From positions 3,526,001 to 3,590,000 of the forward strand of contig CP106741.1 in assembly GCA_030323305.1 (NCBI GenBank): 64,000 bases of DNA, in the 5' to 3' direction. Under the pieces are notes generated by a model. It worked only from the letters and a program-made list of their open reading frames with translations, had not been told where the DNA came from and did no database searches. The position numbers and the translations under genes are program-made. The stretch comes from Paenibacillus sp. CC-CFT747 (lineage in GTDB: Bacteria; Bacillota; Bacilli; Paenibacillales; NBRC-103111). Position 1 is the stretch's first letter; each line of letters opens with the position of its first letter. Of this stretch, positions 19,711-28,765 are shown in pieces.

Positions 19711-21345
19711 ATGTACCAGCTGCTGATTGTGGATGACGAGCCAAGCGTGGTCGATGCCATCGCCCATACCCTGCCATGGGGAGATCTTGGGGTAGAGGAT
19801 GTGCTCTGCGCTTATTCCGGCCAGGAGGCGCTTGATATCGTCAAACGGCAGGTTATTGATATCGTCATCACCGATATCCGCATGCCGGGAATGAACGGCA
19901 TTCAGCTCATCGAGCAAATCCGCTGCTTCTCCCGGCATACGGAAGTCATTCTGCTAACCGGCTACGCGGAATTTGAGTATGCCAAGCAAGGGCTGCAGCT
20001 CCAGGCGGCGGATTACCTTCTGAAGCCGGTCAGCGACGAAGACTTGACGGATTCCATCCGTAAGGTTATCCGCAAGCTGACGCAGGAAGGGGAGGAGTCG
20101 GCCGTCTACCGGAAGGCCGCCGAGCTGTTGAAGGAACATCAGCCCGCCTTGAAGTCGGAGATGCTGGCCGTTCTTCTGGAGCAAGGACGGGTGGATTCGG
20201 AAAACAGCCTTTCGCTGATAGGCGTTCCCTTTGCCCCGGGAGACCCCATTTCCCTGGTGCTGATCCGGCTGGAAGGCCGATTCCACGAGTACAACCGGCG
20301 GGACCGGCTCCTTATGGAGTTCTCGGTCGGGAATATGGCCGAGGAGATTTTCGGCCCGTTCTTCGAAACCTGGTCGTGCCGGGACCGCTACGATTACCTC
20401 GTGCTGGCTCTGAGAAGCAAAGAGCCGGAAGGGAACGGCAACGGCCAGGAGCTCCTTTCCCGCCTATGCAGCCAGCTTCAGCACAGCGTGATGCTCTTCC
20501 TGCACAGCGAAATCTCCGTCGTGATTGGCAATCCCGCCCTTTATCCGGATTCGCTGCCGGGCAGCTACCAGTCCGCCTTGAAGACCATGCGCCGAGGAAT
20601 CGGCAAGGACGAGGGCCTGCTCATGACCGTGAACGATCCGGTGAAGGCTCCTGCGGCGGCGCTGAAGACACTGCATGAGCCCCCTTCGCTTCTCCATCTG
20701 TTCGAAGCGGGCATGTGGGAGGAGGCGGCCCGGAAGCTCGAGCGAATCGCGGAGGAGCTGGACCAAGTATGGATCGATTCGCCGGAGCTGCTTGCCGAGT
20801 GGTACCACGCTCTCGCTTCCGCCTGCTACCATTACGCTCATGTCAACGAGGAAACGCTCGGGCAGCTGTTCGAGCGGATCGGGGAGCACGACGGGCTCCC
20901 GGAGATGAGCAAGCTGCTCTCGGTTACCCGTATGAAGGAATGGGGGCTCGGGCTCTGCCGGAGGCTTTCCCTGGACAACTCGGAGGAGATCCGGGACACC
21001 CGGGGGCTGGCCGTTAAGCAGGTCAAGGACTATATCCACACGCATCTGGAGAAGGACGTATCCCTTCATGTGCTGGCCGAGCAGGTCCACCTGCATCCCG
21101 TTTATCTGTCCAAGGTGTTCAAGCTGGAGACAGGAGAAGGCTTGAAGGAATACCTGCACCGGGTGAGGATGGAGAGAGCGGTCCATTTGCTTAAGAGCAG
21201 CGAGATGAAAGTTTATGAAATCACCGCCTTGGTAGGCTATCTCAACACCCCGTATTTTATTAAAGTGTTCAAAAAAGAATTCGGCATGACCCCTCAGGAA
21301 TACCGGGATCATCATCTTCCGCTAAATGCGGGAGAGCCGCTTTAG
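19711..21345 (+). CDS. AraC-type response regulator (YesN family)
   Basis: The 544-residue regulator has an N-terminal receiver domain (LLIVDDEPSVVDAI; phospho-acceptor Asp55 in DIVITDIRMPGMNG; a conserved LLKPV lysine). A long middle region follows, then a C-terminal AraC DNA-binding domain (VHLHPVYLSKVFKLETGEGL and ALVGYLNTPYFIKVFKKEFG). Internal ATG 19711 is preceded by AAGGGAGGAG six bases away, which argues that it is translated on its own even though the upstream kinase frame is continuous with it. It probably activates the transporter and downstream catabolic genes. Confidence 0.92.
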   Translation: MYQLLIVDDEPSVVDAIAHTLPWGDLGVEDVLCAYSGQEALDIVKRQVIDIVITDIRMPGMNGIQLIEQIRCFSRHTEVILLTGYAEFEYAKQGLQLQAADYLLKPVSDEDLTDSIRKVIRKLTQEGEESAVYRKAAELLKEHQPALKSEMLAVLLEQGRVDSENSLSLIGVPFAPGDPISLVLIRLEGRFHEYNRRDRLLMEFSVGNMAEEIFGPFFETWSCRDRYDYLVLALRSKEPEGNGNGQELLSRLCSQLQHSVMLFLHSEISVVIGNPALYPDSLPGSYQSALKTMRRGIGKDEGLLMTVNDPVKAPAAALKTLHEPPSLLHLFEAGMWEEAARKLERIAEELDQVWIDSPELLAEWYHALASACYHYAHVNEETLGQLFERIGEHDGLPEMSKLLSVTRMKEWGLGLCRRLSLDNSEEIRDTRGLAVKQVKDYIHTHLEKDVSLHVLAEQVHLHPVYLSKVFKLETGEGLKEYLHRVRMERAVHLLKSSEMKVYEITALVGYLNTPYFIKVFKKEFGMTPQEYRDHHLPLNAGEPL

Positions 21346-21358
21346 GAGGTCCATTCGC

Positions 21359-22701
21359 ATGTCCGATATCCAGATCAAGCTCAACGAACCGGCCGGCTCT
21401 ATCCGCAAGCTTCATGGGGTCAACAACGGCCCCGTCTGCTACGGTTCGCTGATCGACGTCACCGCTTATTACAAGGAAGCGGGCATCCCGCTTGTCCGTA
21501 TTCACGACCCGAACTGGCCTCATGCCTGGGAGGTCGACATCCACACCATTTTTCCGGACTTCGACAAGGATCCCGAGGATCCGGCCAGCTATGATTTCTC
21601 CCGCACGGACGAATACCTTCAGACCATCCTCGATACGGGGGCGAAGATCGTCTACCGGCTGGGCGAAAGCATCGAGCATACGAAGCGGAAGTACTACGTG
21701 CACCCGCCCCGGGATTATGCGAAATGGGCACGGATCTGCGTGAACATTATCCGCCATTACAACGAAGGCTGGGCCGGCGGATTCCGCCATGGAATCGAGT
21801 ATTGGGAAGTATGGAACGAACCTGACCTGGACGAACGCATGTGGTCGGGCACTCCCTGCAATTGTTCGAGCTGTACGAAACGACGGCAAAGGCCATCAAG
21901 GCGCATAACCCCGAACTAAAGGTAGGAGGCTACGCGGCCGCCCGGCCGATGCTTCCCTTCCTTACGGATTTCCTGGATTACTGCGAGGAGCGGAAGCTTC
22001 CCTGGATTTCTTCACCTGGCATACCTATACCGGGGACCCGTACAAAATCGTCCAGCATGCCCGCCATGTCCGTTCCGAGCTCGACTCCCGGGGCTTCCTG
22101 GACACGGAAAGCCACTTGAATGAGTGGAACTTTCTGGAGTCCGATTTCACGAAGATCTGGCACCGTGGGAACGAATACGCCCGCAAAAGCAACTTTGACA
22201 AGCAGAAAAACGCCCATGGGGCGGCCTTCACGGCGACTGTCCTGACTCTGCTGCAGGATGAAAGGGTGGATGCCGCCAATTATTACGACGGGCAGCCGAC
22301 GGCCCTGTTCTGCGGGCTGTTCGATTATCACGGGGTGCCCCAGAAGACGTATTACACGTTCAAGGCTTTTCAGCGGATGACGGAGCTGTCCTCGAGGATC
22401 CGGACCGTTATAGATGACAAGACAGGGGGTCTGCGCCGTTGCCGGAACGCAGGAAGACGGGAGCGGAGCCGTGCTCATTACGGGATACGGAGCGTCCGTC
22501 CGCCTCCATACCGTCCGGTGGGAAGGCCAAGAATCGGCGTACGTGGTCCAAATCTATAGCATCGACGATGATCACCGGTTCGATCTGCGTAAGGAGCAGA
22601 GGGTGGAGCCAGGCGAAGAACTGAGCTGGCTCCTTCCGGCTTACAGTGTTACCCTGCTGGAATGGTCGCCTTCGACTCCAGCTAGACCGGCGGGAGAGTA
22701 A
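21359..22701 (+). CDS. GH39-like glycoside hydrolase (beta-xylosidase family), three frame changes
   Basis: A clan-A type glycosidase resembling GH39 beta-xylosidases. Key sites are YWEVWNEPD with the acid/base Glu154, and a later SHLNEWNF whose Glu is the candidate nucleophile; DFFTWHTYTGDPY lies between. No signal peptide is seen, so it probably acts in the cytoplasm on imported oligosaccharides. ATG 21359 follows TAGGAGGT. Frame changes: CCC at 21854-21856 and CCC at 22000-22002 each need one added C; the G run at 22425-22429 has one G too many (repair gives DKTGVCAVAGTQ). The repaired length is about 447 residues. It starts 13 bases after the response regulator and is probably in the same operon. 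Confidence 0.84.
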
Positions 22702-22705
22702 GAGA

Positions 22706-24283
22706 ATGAAGATTCTGATCGGAAGCATCATTCAGGAAAGCAATACGTTCAGTCCCGTCCGAAGCACGATGGACGATTTCTACCGGCATCATTGGCTGAT
22801 GGGGGAAGCGGTAAGAGGCATTACAACCGAAAACGAGCTAAAGGGCTTCCTGGTGGCCGCCGGGGAAGAGGGAGTGGAAACGTTCCCGGTGCTTTCCGCC
22901 AACGCGGTTTCCTCCGGCATGCTGACGGCGGATGCTTTCCGGGAGATGAAAGAGGTCCTTCGGAGACGGCTGCAGGAAGCGGTCCGTGAGGCGGGTACGG
23001 TCGGCGGCGTTTATTTCGCCCTTCACGGGGCCATGGTAGCGGAAGGAACCGACGACACCGAAGCGGAGCTTGCCGGAATCATCCGGCAGACGGCGGGGCC
23101 GGGCGTTCCCTTGGTGGTATCGCTGGATCTTCATGCGAATGTGACGAGGGCGCTCGTTCGGCAGGTGGACGGACTGGTCGGCTTCCGGACCTACCCTCAT
23201 ACGGACTTTTACGAGACGGGAAAGAGAGCCGCCCGGCTTCTGTTTGCAGCGGTACGGGGAGAGATCCGGCCCTTCGTGACCATGCGGAAGCTTCCGCTGA
23301 TCGTACCGGCGGAGAACAGCCAATCAACATCCGGTCCCTTTGCCGAGCTCTGGATGGAGGCTGAGAAAGGAGAGGCTCGGGGCGATTCGCTCGTCACGTC
23401 CCTCTTTCCTATGCAACCTTGGCTCGATATCGAAGAAGCCGGCAGCACGGTTGTGGTCGTTGGGGATGCGCGAAGAAGGGAAGACGGCGTTCGGGAAGCG
23501 GAACGGCTTGCGGACTTGTTCTGGAGCCTTCGAAAGGCTTTTGACGTCCGGCTGCTCAGTCTTGAGGAAATGATCGGGCTTGTCCGGAGCTGCAGCCGGG
23601 CCGAAAAGGAAGGGCCTCTCGTCTTCTCCGATTCGGCCGACAGCCCGAGCGCCGGCTCCACCGGGGACAGCAACGCCGTCCTGAAAGCGCTTCTCGAAAG
23701 CGGCCTGCACCGGAGCCGAAGCTGCCTGCTTACGATGGTGGACCCGGCAGCCGTGGACCGTGCGGTCGAAGCTGGCGTCGGCCAGGAGCTCATTCTGCCG
23801 CTCGGGTACGGCTGTGAAGGCAGCGCCGGCAGCCGATTCGGACTGCCGCTTGAGGTGCAAGGCCGGGTTCGCCGGATCGGGGACGGACGGTTCACCCTGC
23901 AGGGCGGGTACGCCAAGAACACGGAGGCGTTCATGGGCCGCTGTGCTGTCTTCGAGACGGGCCGCGTATCCGTCCTGTTGACCGAGCGGCCGACCTTCTC
24001 CGGCGACCCGGCAATGTACCGCAGCATGGGCCTGGAGCCCCTAGATGCGGATGTCGTCGTGGTGAAGTCCGCGAATCAGTTCCGGGCCGACTATGAGAAG
24101 CTGGCCAGATCCATTTCTATTCTCGATACGCCGGGGTACAGCTCGGCTAATTTGAAAAGCCTTCCCTTCCGCCGGGTAAACCGTCCGTTCTATCCTTTGG
24201 ACGATCCGGAGGATTGGACGGAGCATCCTCTGTACGGGAGGACCAAGCAATGTAAGGAGGAAGAAACCGATGGATTGTTCTAA
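22706..24283 (+). CDS. M81 family metallopeptidase (MlrC-like)
   Basis: The 525-residue protein matches the M81/DUF1485-MlrC family, named for the linearised-microcystin hydrolase. Motifs seen are IGSIIQESNTFSP at the N-terminus, GVYFALHGAMVAEG, VVSLDLHANVT and YPHTDFYETGKRAA, which carry the histidines and aspartates expected of the metal site. ATG 22706 has GGGAG upstream and lies five bases after the glycosidase stop. The end overlaps the next gene. Most members of this family have unknown substrates and occur next to sugar or amino-acid catabolic genes, as here. The gene is intact. Confidence 0.85.
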   Translation: MKILIGSIIQESNTFSPVRSTMDDFYRHHWLMGEAVRGITTENELKGFLVAAGEEGVETFPVLSANAVSSGMLTADAFREMKEVLRRRLQEAVREAGTVGGVYFALHGAMVAEGTDDTEAELAGIIRQTAGPGVPLVVSLDLHANVTRALVRQVDGLVGFRTYPHTDFYETGKRAARLLFAAVRGEIRPFVTMRKLPLIVPAENSQSTSGPFAELWMEAEKGEARGDSLVTSLFPMQPWLDIEEAGSTVVVVGDARRREDGVREAERLADLFWSLRKAFDVRLLSLEEMIGLVRSCSRAEKEGPLVFSDSADSPSAGSTGDSNAVLKALLESGLHRSRSCLLTMVDPAAVDRAVEAGVGQELILPLGYGCEGSAGSRFGLPLEVQGRVRRIGDGRFTLQGGYAKNTEAFMGRCAVFETGRVSVLLTERPTFSGDPAMYRSMGLEPLDADVVVVKSANQFRADYEKLARSISILDTPGYSSANLKSLPFRRVNRPFYPLDDPEDWTEHPLYGRTKQCKEEETDGLF

Positions 24284-26057
24284 TTCTGGCCGGCCCCCGA
24301 GCGGTCCGCCGCCGGTGAGCCGGAGGAGCGCCAGAGCCAGAAGGTGCGCAAAATCAGCTTCGAGGGCGATGCCCTGAGAATGTCCATGGACTGGACGGTC
24401 GAGGATCTGGACAAAGTGCAGGTCCTCGTAGAGAGTACGCACGGAGCGAGTCATCCGAGTTCCTATCATTTGGGCGAGCTCGTGGAAGAAATCGAGAAAG
24501 GGGTCTTCCAGCAGGGGGCAAGCCCGCCATCTACACCACCACCGATATTTGCGACGGGGTGGCCCAGGCGCACGGAGGCATGCATTATTCGCTGCCCTCG
24601 CGCGACATGATCGCCTCTATGGTGGAGATCCATGCGCTGGCGACGCCATTCGACGCGATGGTGCTCACCTCGGCAGGGGATAAAGCCGTTCCCGCCCATC
24701 TGATGGCCATCGCCCGCCTCGACATCCCCGCCATCCATGTGCCGGGAGGCGCAATGAGTGCCGGCCCGTGCCTGCGCAGCAACGAGGAATTGTGGCACAT
24801 GAGCGTGGAAGTCGAGAAGAACCGGATGTCGAAGGAAGAGTTTCTCGCCTTCCAGCGGGCCTGCTGCCCGACCTGCGGGGCGTGCCAATACATGGGCACC
24901 GCCGCGACCATGCAGGTGATGGCGGAAGCGCTGGGTCTCGCCCTGCCCTGGACGGCGCTCATTCCCGCCGTTAACGCCGAGATCCGGCGCGCCTCCCGTG
25001 CCGCCGGCCAGCAGGTGATGCGCCTGATGGAGTTGAACCTGCGGCCTAGGGATATTCTGACGCGCGAAGCATTCGAGAATGCGATCATGGTGCATTCGGC
25101 TATCGGAGGTTCGCTGAATGCGGTCATGCACCTCATAGCCATCGCCGAGGAAGCGGGAATCCGGCTCGAGGCTTCCCGCTTCGATGAAATCCACCGGACC
25201 ATTCCGGTGCTGGTGGATACCAAAACCGCCGGCCATTACCCGACCGAGCTGTTCTGGTACGCCGGCGGCGTACCGGCGGTTATGGAGGAAATCCGGGAGC
25301 ATCTTCACCTGGACGTCCTAACCGTCACCGGTCATACGCTGGGGGAGAACCTGGAGCATTACCGGAAGAACGAGATGCGCTCCTTCGCCGAGATGTTCCT
25401 GGCGAATTACAAGCTGAACCGCCGGGACCTCATCTATCCGATCGGCAAGCCGCTCAAGAACGAAGGCTCCCTTGCGTTGCTTACGGGCAATCTTGCTCCA
25501 GAAGGAGCGACTGTCAAAAAGTTTGCGGTAGCCGATTCGATGCAGGTGCATCAAGGCCCGGCCCGGCCGTTCGACAGCGAGCGCGAAGCGGTGGACGCCT
25601 TGATTGGGAAGCGCATCCAGCCGGGCGACGTCGTCCTGGTCCGCTACCAGGGGCCGAAGGCGGTCGGCATGCCGGAGATGTTCTTCCTCTCCGAGCTGAT
25701 CGCCTCCGACCCGGTGCTCTCGCTCACGACGTCGCTCGTGACGGACGGCCGCTTCTCGGGCGCCACCCGCGGACCGTGCGTCGGCTATCTCGGCCCGGAA
25801 GCACTGGAGGGCGGCCCGATCGCCTTTGTCCAGGAAGGGGACCTCGTCCGTATCGACATTCCGAACCGGTCCATTGACGTGGTCGGCATTGATGACAAAG
25901 AGAAGACACCGGACGAAATCCAACGGGCCTTCGACGAAAGAAGAAGCCGCTGGAAGCCGCCCGTTTTCCGCCACCGGGGAATTCTGGAGCAGTACACGAG
26001 ACTGGCACGGCCGGCCCTTCAAGGAGGCTCCTGTGCCGCAGGGGGATGGGACGATGA
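24270..26057 (+). CDS. IlvD/Edd-family dehydratase, three frame breaks, two cluster cysteines absent
   Basis: A dihydroxy-acid/sugar-acid dehydratase family protein. Family motifs are DGVAQAHGGMHYSLPSRD, CCPTCGACQYMGTAATM, MAEALGLALP and RFSGATRGPCVGYLGPEA. ATG 24270 follows TAAGGAGG and overlaps the M81 gene. Breaks are at C5 24294-24298, G5 24514-24518 and G5 26041-26045. The last repair makes the gene end at TGA 26055-26057, overlapping the SDR start as ATGA. The repaired length is about 596 residues. Unlike canonical family members it has HPSSYHL where a PCN-type cysteine is expected and SAGDK in place of GGCDK. With the glycosidase and SDR a sugar-acid substrate is more likely than valine/isoleucine precursors; this is inference. 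Confidence 0.82.
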
Positions 26058-26814
26058 AGCTGCAAGGAAGAACCGCTCTGATTACCGGTTCGTCCCGTTC
26101 GATAGGAGCGGCGGTGGCGAAGCGGTACGCCCGGGAGGGAGCCCGTGTCGTGATCAATTACCGGTCCCACCCTGAGCTCGCCGACCAGGTGGTCAAGGAA
26201 ATTCGTGCCGAGGGGGAGAGGCTTTTGCTTACGGGGCGGATGTTTCCGTTGAGGGCGAGGTGGAGGCGATGGTGAAGGAAGCGGCCGCCCGGTATGGAAC
26301 GGTCGATATTCTGGTCAACAACGCCGCCATGGACCCGCGTAAGACGTGGTACGAAATTACCGGAGAAGAGTGGGACCGCATTATGGGGGTAAACGTGCGT
26401 TCCCAATTCTTCTGTGCGAAGGCCGTCTTTCCTTACATGAAGAAGCAGGGATACGGCAAAATCATCAATGTCTCCTCGGTCACGTTCTTTACCGGCCAGA
26501 AGCAATTTCTTCATTACGTCACTTCGAAGGGAGCCATCGTCGGCTTCACGCGGGCTCTCGCCCGGGAGGTGGGAGAGTACAACATCACGGTAAACTGCAT
26601 TACCCCGGGAGCGGTGCTCACCGAGACCGAGTACGAGAAGGTCAGCGGGGAGACGATCCGGGAAAGCGGGGAATTCCTGGCCAAAGCCCAATGCTTTTCT
26701 AGGAGGGAAGTGGCGGCTGATGTGGAGGGAGCCTTTCTGTTTCTGGCTTCGTCCGACAGTGACTTCATTTCCGGCCAGACGCTGAACGTGGACGGCGGCT
26801 GGATGATGCATTAA
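26054..26814 (+). CDS. short-chain dehydrogenase/reductase (SDR), one frame break
   Basis: A classical SDR with the NAD(P) motif ALITGSSRSIGAAVA, the NNAAMD motif, the catalytic Ser in NVSSVTFF, the YVTSK Tyr/Lys pair and a C-terminal SGQTLNVDGGW. The frame breaks at the G5 run 26212-26216. One added G gives AEGGEAFAYGADVSVEGEVE and a protein of about 253 residues. It overlaps the dehydratase by four bases. It probably oxidises or reduces a sugar or sugar-acid intermediate in the same pathway. Confidence 0.87.
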
Positions 26815-26866
26815 AAACGAGGCTGTTCCCATCGTCATCCAAGATGACTAGGGACGGCCTCGTTTT
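26813..26866 (+). terminator. terminator after the SDR gene
   Basis: A long hairpin with outer stem AAAACGAGGC / GCCTCGTTTT and an inner GTCAT / ATGAC stem. It closes the catabolic operon. Confidence 0.88.
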
Positions 26867-26924
26867 ATGCTTGAATCTGCGTTAGCCGAATAGGGGAAGG
26901 GTTCTTCTCCTAGCGGTTCTCCCA

Positions 26925-26962
26925 TAAAAACGAAAGTCCCCGGTTCCTGATGGAACCGGGGG
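26925..26962 (-). terminator. terminator of the minus-strand phosphodiester glycosidase gene
   Basis: Stem CCCCGGTTCC / GGAACCGGGG with loop TGAT. On the minus strand it is followed by a T-rich tract (the complement of AAAAACGAAA at 26925-26934). Confidence 0.78.
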
Positions 26963-27043
26963 AGGAGGCATCGGGGCAACAAGCCAGCTTCCTGCTCTGC
27001 CCATGCCGTTGTGCTTTCCTAGATAAGTCCGATAACAGACCGA

Positions 27044-28509
27044 TCAATTGGTCTTGCCGCCTATCGGGGATGACCCTGCCGGTGCAGCTGTGGCGCCAGG
27101 TCCCGAAGAGGCAGGTGATGCCGCTGTTGGAGCCGTACTTGCCGGTGGCGTAGTACCTGGCGTTGCCGTGGCTGCCGGGGCCGACGGCTTCGGTGTCGGC
27201 TTGGGCGGTACCGTCTCCGGTGCAGGCGTTGCGGTCGGTTCCGGCTTGGTGGAAGCCGGAGGATCGGTTTTGGCCGGTGTTCTGGTGGCCGTCGGCTTAG
27301 ACTCGTCGGTTTCCCTCGGTTTGACCGATTCCGACGTCTTAGGCGAAGGTGATGCGGTCTTGGCCGGCGTCGGGGTCCCTTTGTCCTTGTTCGCGGCCTT
27401 TTGAGCGGCTAGGTCCCTTTGGTATTCCTCGTGAGTCGCCGCACCGCCGGGATCGATGTGATCGAGTCCCTTCCACGGATTGTTCTCCTTGTAGGAGGAC
27501 GGATCATCAAAAACCAGAAAGGCGGAGGGGAGACGGCGTTCCCCATATTTGCTCGACGGTTTGGTCAGCAGCTCATCGCCGACCACGAGCTCGGAAGAAG
27601 CCCCTCCGTCCAGGAATCCGGCATTTATCACCCCGTCCTCAAGCAGGAGATCCTGCACTTCCTTAAGAGTAGCCCCCACGCTGTGGGCCTGACGGCCGTC
27701 GATGACGACGAAAATGACGGTTCCGTCCGCCTTCTGGCCGACCGCGGTCCGTGGTCCGCGGCCCCAGCCGCCGTCCCCGCTCGTAATGAGCGGCTTGCCG
27801 TCCGCAATGACGCGGGGATAGAAGGAGACGGCTTCCGTTACGTGCAGATCGATCAGCTCGTTAATGCTGTATTTGCCTACGATTAATTTGCCTTCCTTCG
27901 TAAAACCGACGACGTGCTGGGGAATGCTTCCCTCTAGTCCGGTAAACAGCAAATTGCCGCCGGACATAATAAAGCCGATGGGGGCGAAGCCGTTGCCGAG
28001 GCCGTCGGGGTCGTCGAAACCGCCTCCGTTAACGCCGGCCACCGCTCCGGTTCGTTCCACCATGGAGGTGATTTTTCCCCTTCCCCGACCTTGCCGGGAA
28101 CGACGACCCGGATGGATTTGGGGTCATAAACGTAAATCTTCTTGCCTTTCCAGAACTGCCCCGAGATGTCTTCTACTTTTATAAGATCCCCTACCGGGCG
28201 TTTGGCCGGTACGATAATTTTGCTGGTGTCGATATGCCCGCTGCCCATCTCCTCCATGTCCTGCTGCATCTGGGCGACCATGCGGTCCCGTTGTTCGGCA
28301 CCGACGAAGATCCATGCCCAATTCCGATGCTGGGTCGTGATGACCGTCTCCGCAAGCTTCTCACGAATGGTGAGTCCGGGCGGAGTAAGGAAGAGAAAAC
28401 TGGACGCCAGAAATCCGGCGGCGGCAATAGCGAGCAAGCTCTTCTTGTACCAGCTCCAGCTGCGCATCCCGCCGGATGTTCCGGCGAGTTTAGGAACCGT
28501 AGAACTCAA
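27044..28509 (-). CDS. membrane-anchored phosphodiester glycosidase (NAGPA) domain protein, one frame break
   Basis: After repair the protein has about 488 residues: a short basic N-terminus, one membrane span (LLAIAAAGFLASSFLFLTP), a phosphodiester glycosidase (NAGPA/exopolysaccharide-type) domain with AGVNGGGFDDPDG and VINAGFLDGGASSELV, then a Pro/Thr/Lys-rich tail of about 150 residues. I place the start at TTG 28507-28509 because AGGAGG lies eight bases before it; an in-frame TTG at 28533 would put that site inside the gene. The break is at 28072-28080 (T5C4 on the plus strand); the repair gives KITSMVERTGAVAGVNGGGF. It is likely exported with the catalytic domain outside. The substrate is unknown. 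Confidence 0.83.
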
Positions 28510-28579
28510 ATTAACTTTCCTCCTGGTGCTCAAAGTGCATAACCTGAATATACCAGCTCTATCTTACCATAGAGTCTAT

Positions 28580-28607
28580 TTGAAAAGTATAAGGAATTTG
28601 TTAAAAT
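28580..28607 (+). promoter_or_regulatory. promoter for the small membrane peptide and pseudouridine synthase
   Basis: TTGAAA (28580-28585), 16-base spacer, TAAAAT (28602-28607), about 50 bases before the TTG at 28656. Confidence 0.6.
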
Positions 28608-28655
28608 TTATGGATTATGCCCCTGAGGGCGCTGATGCAGAGGGAGGTTTATCTC

Positions 28656-28765
28656 TTGCTGGGAAAATATAATTTCTATGGATTTCCGCTCGATCTGCTC
28701 CTGTTTGTGGCCGGATTCGGTCTCCTTTTTTGGCCATTCTGTACGCGGCGGCGAGGAAGCCATGA
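28656..28765 (+). CDS. predicted 36-residue membrane peptide, visible only after repair of one base
   Basis: A TTG at 28656 is preceded by GGGAGGT at good spacing. Codons run MLGKYNFYGFPLDLLLFVAG and on into a hydrophobic segment. With one base restored in the T6GG tract 28726-28733 the frame continues LLF(L/W)AILYAAARKP and stops at TGA 28763-28765. That stop overlaps the ATG of the next gene as ATGA, a typical coupled junction. The unrepaired frame instead runs on into arginine-rich shadow sequence. It would be a single-span membrane peptide. I know of no named family. The same kind of single-base loss affects many neighbours, which supports the repair. Confidence 0.55.

Noticed and set aside
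24270-26057. Assignment as ilvD of branched-chain biosynthesis
   Set aside because: It lies in a sugar locus, lacks two canonical cluster cysteines and is not near other ilv genes; ilvE at 60 kb is separate.
27048-27404. Gly/Val/Ala-rich plus-strand open frame
   Set aside because: Antisense to the Pro/Thr-rich tail of the minus-strand glycosidase gene; low-complexity artefact.
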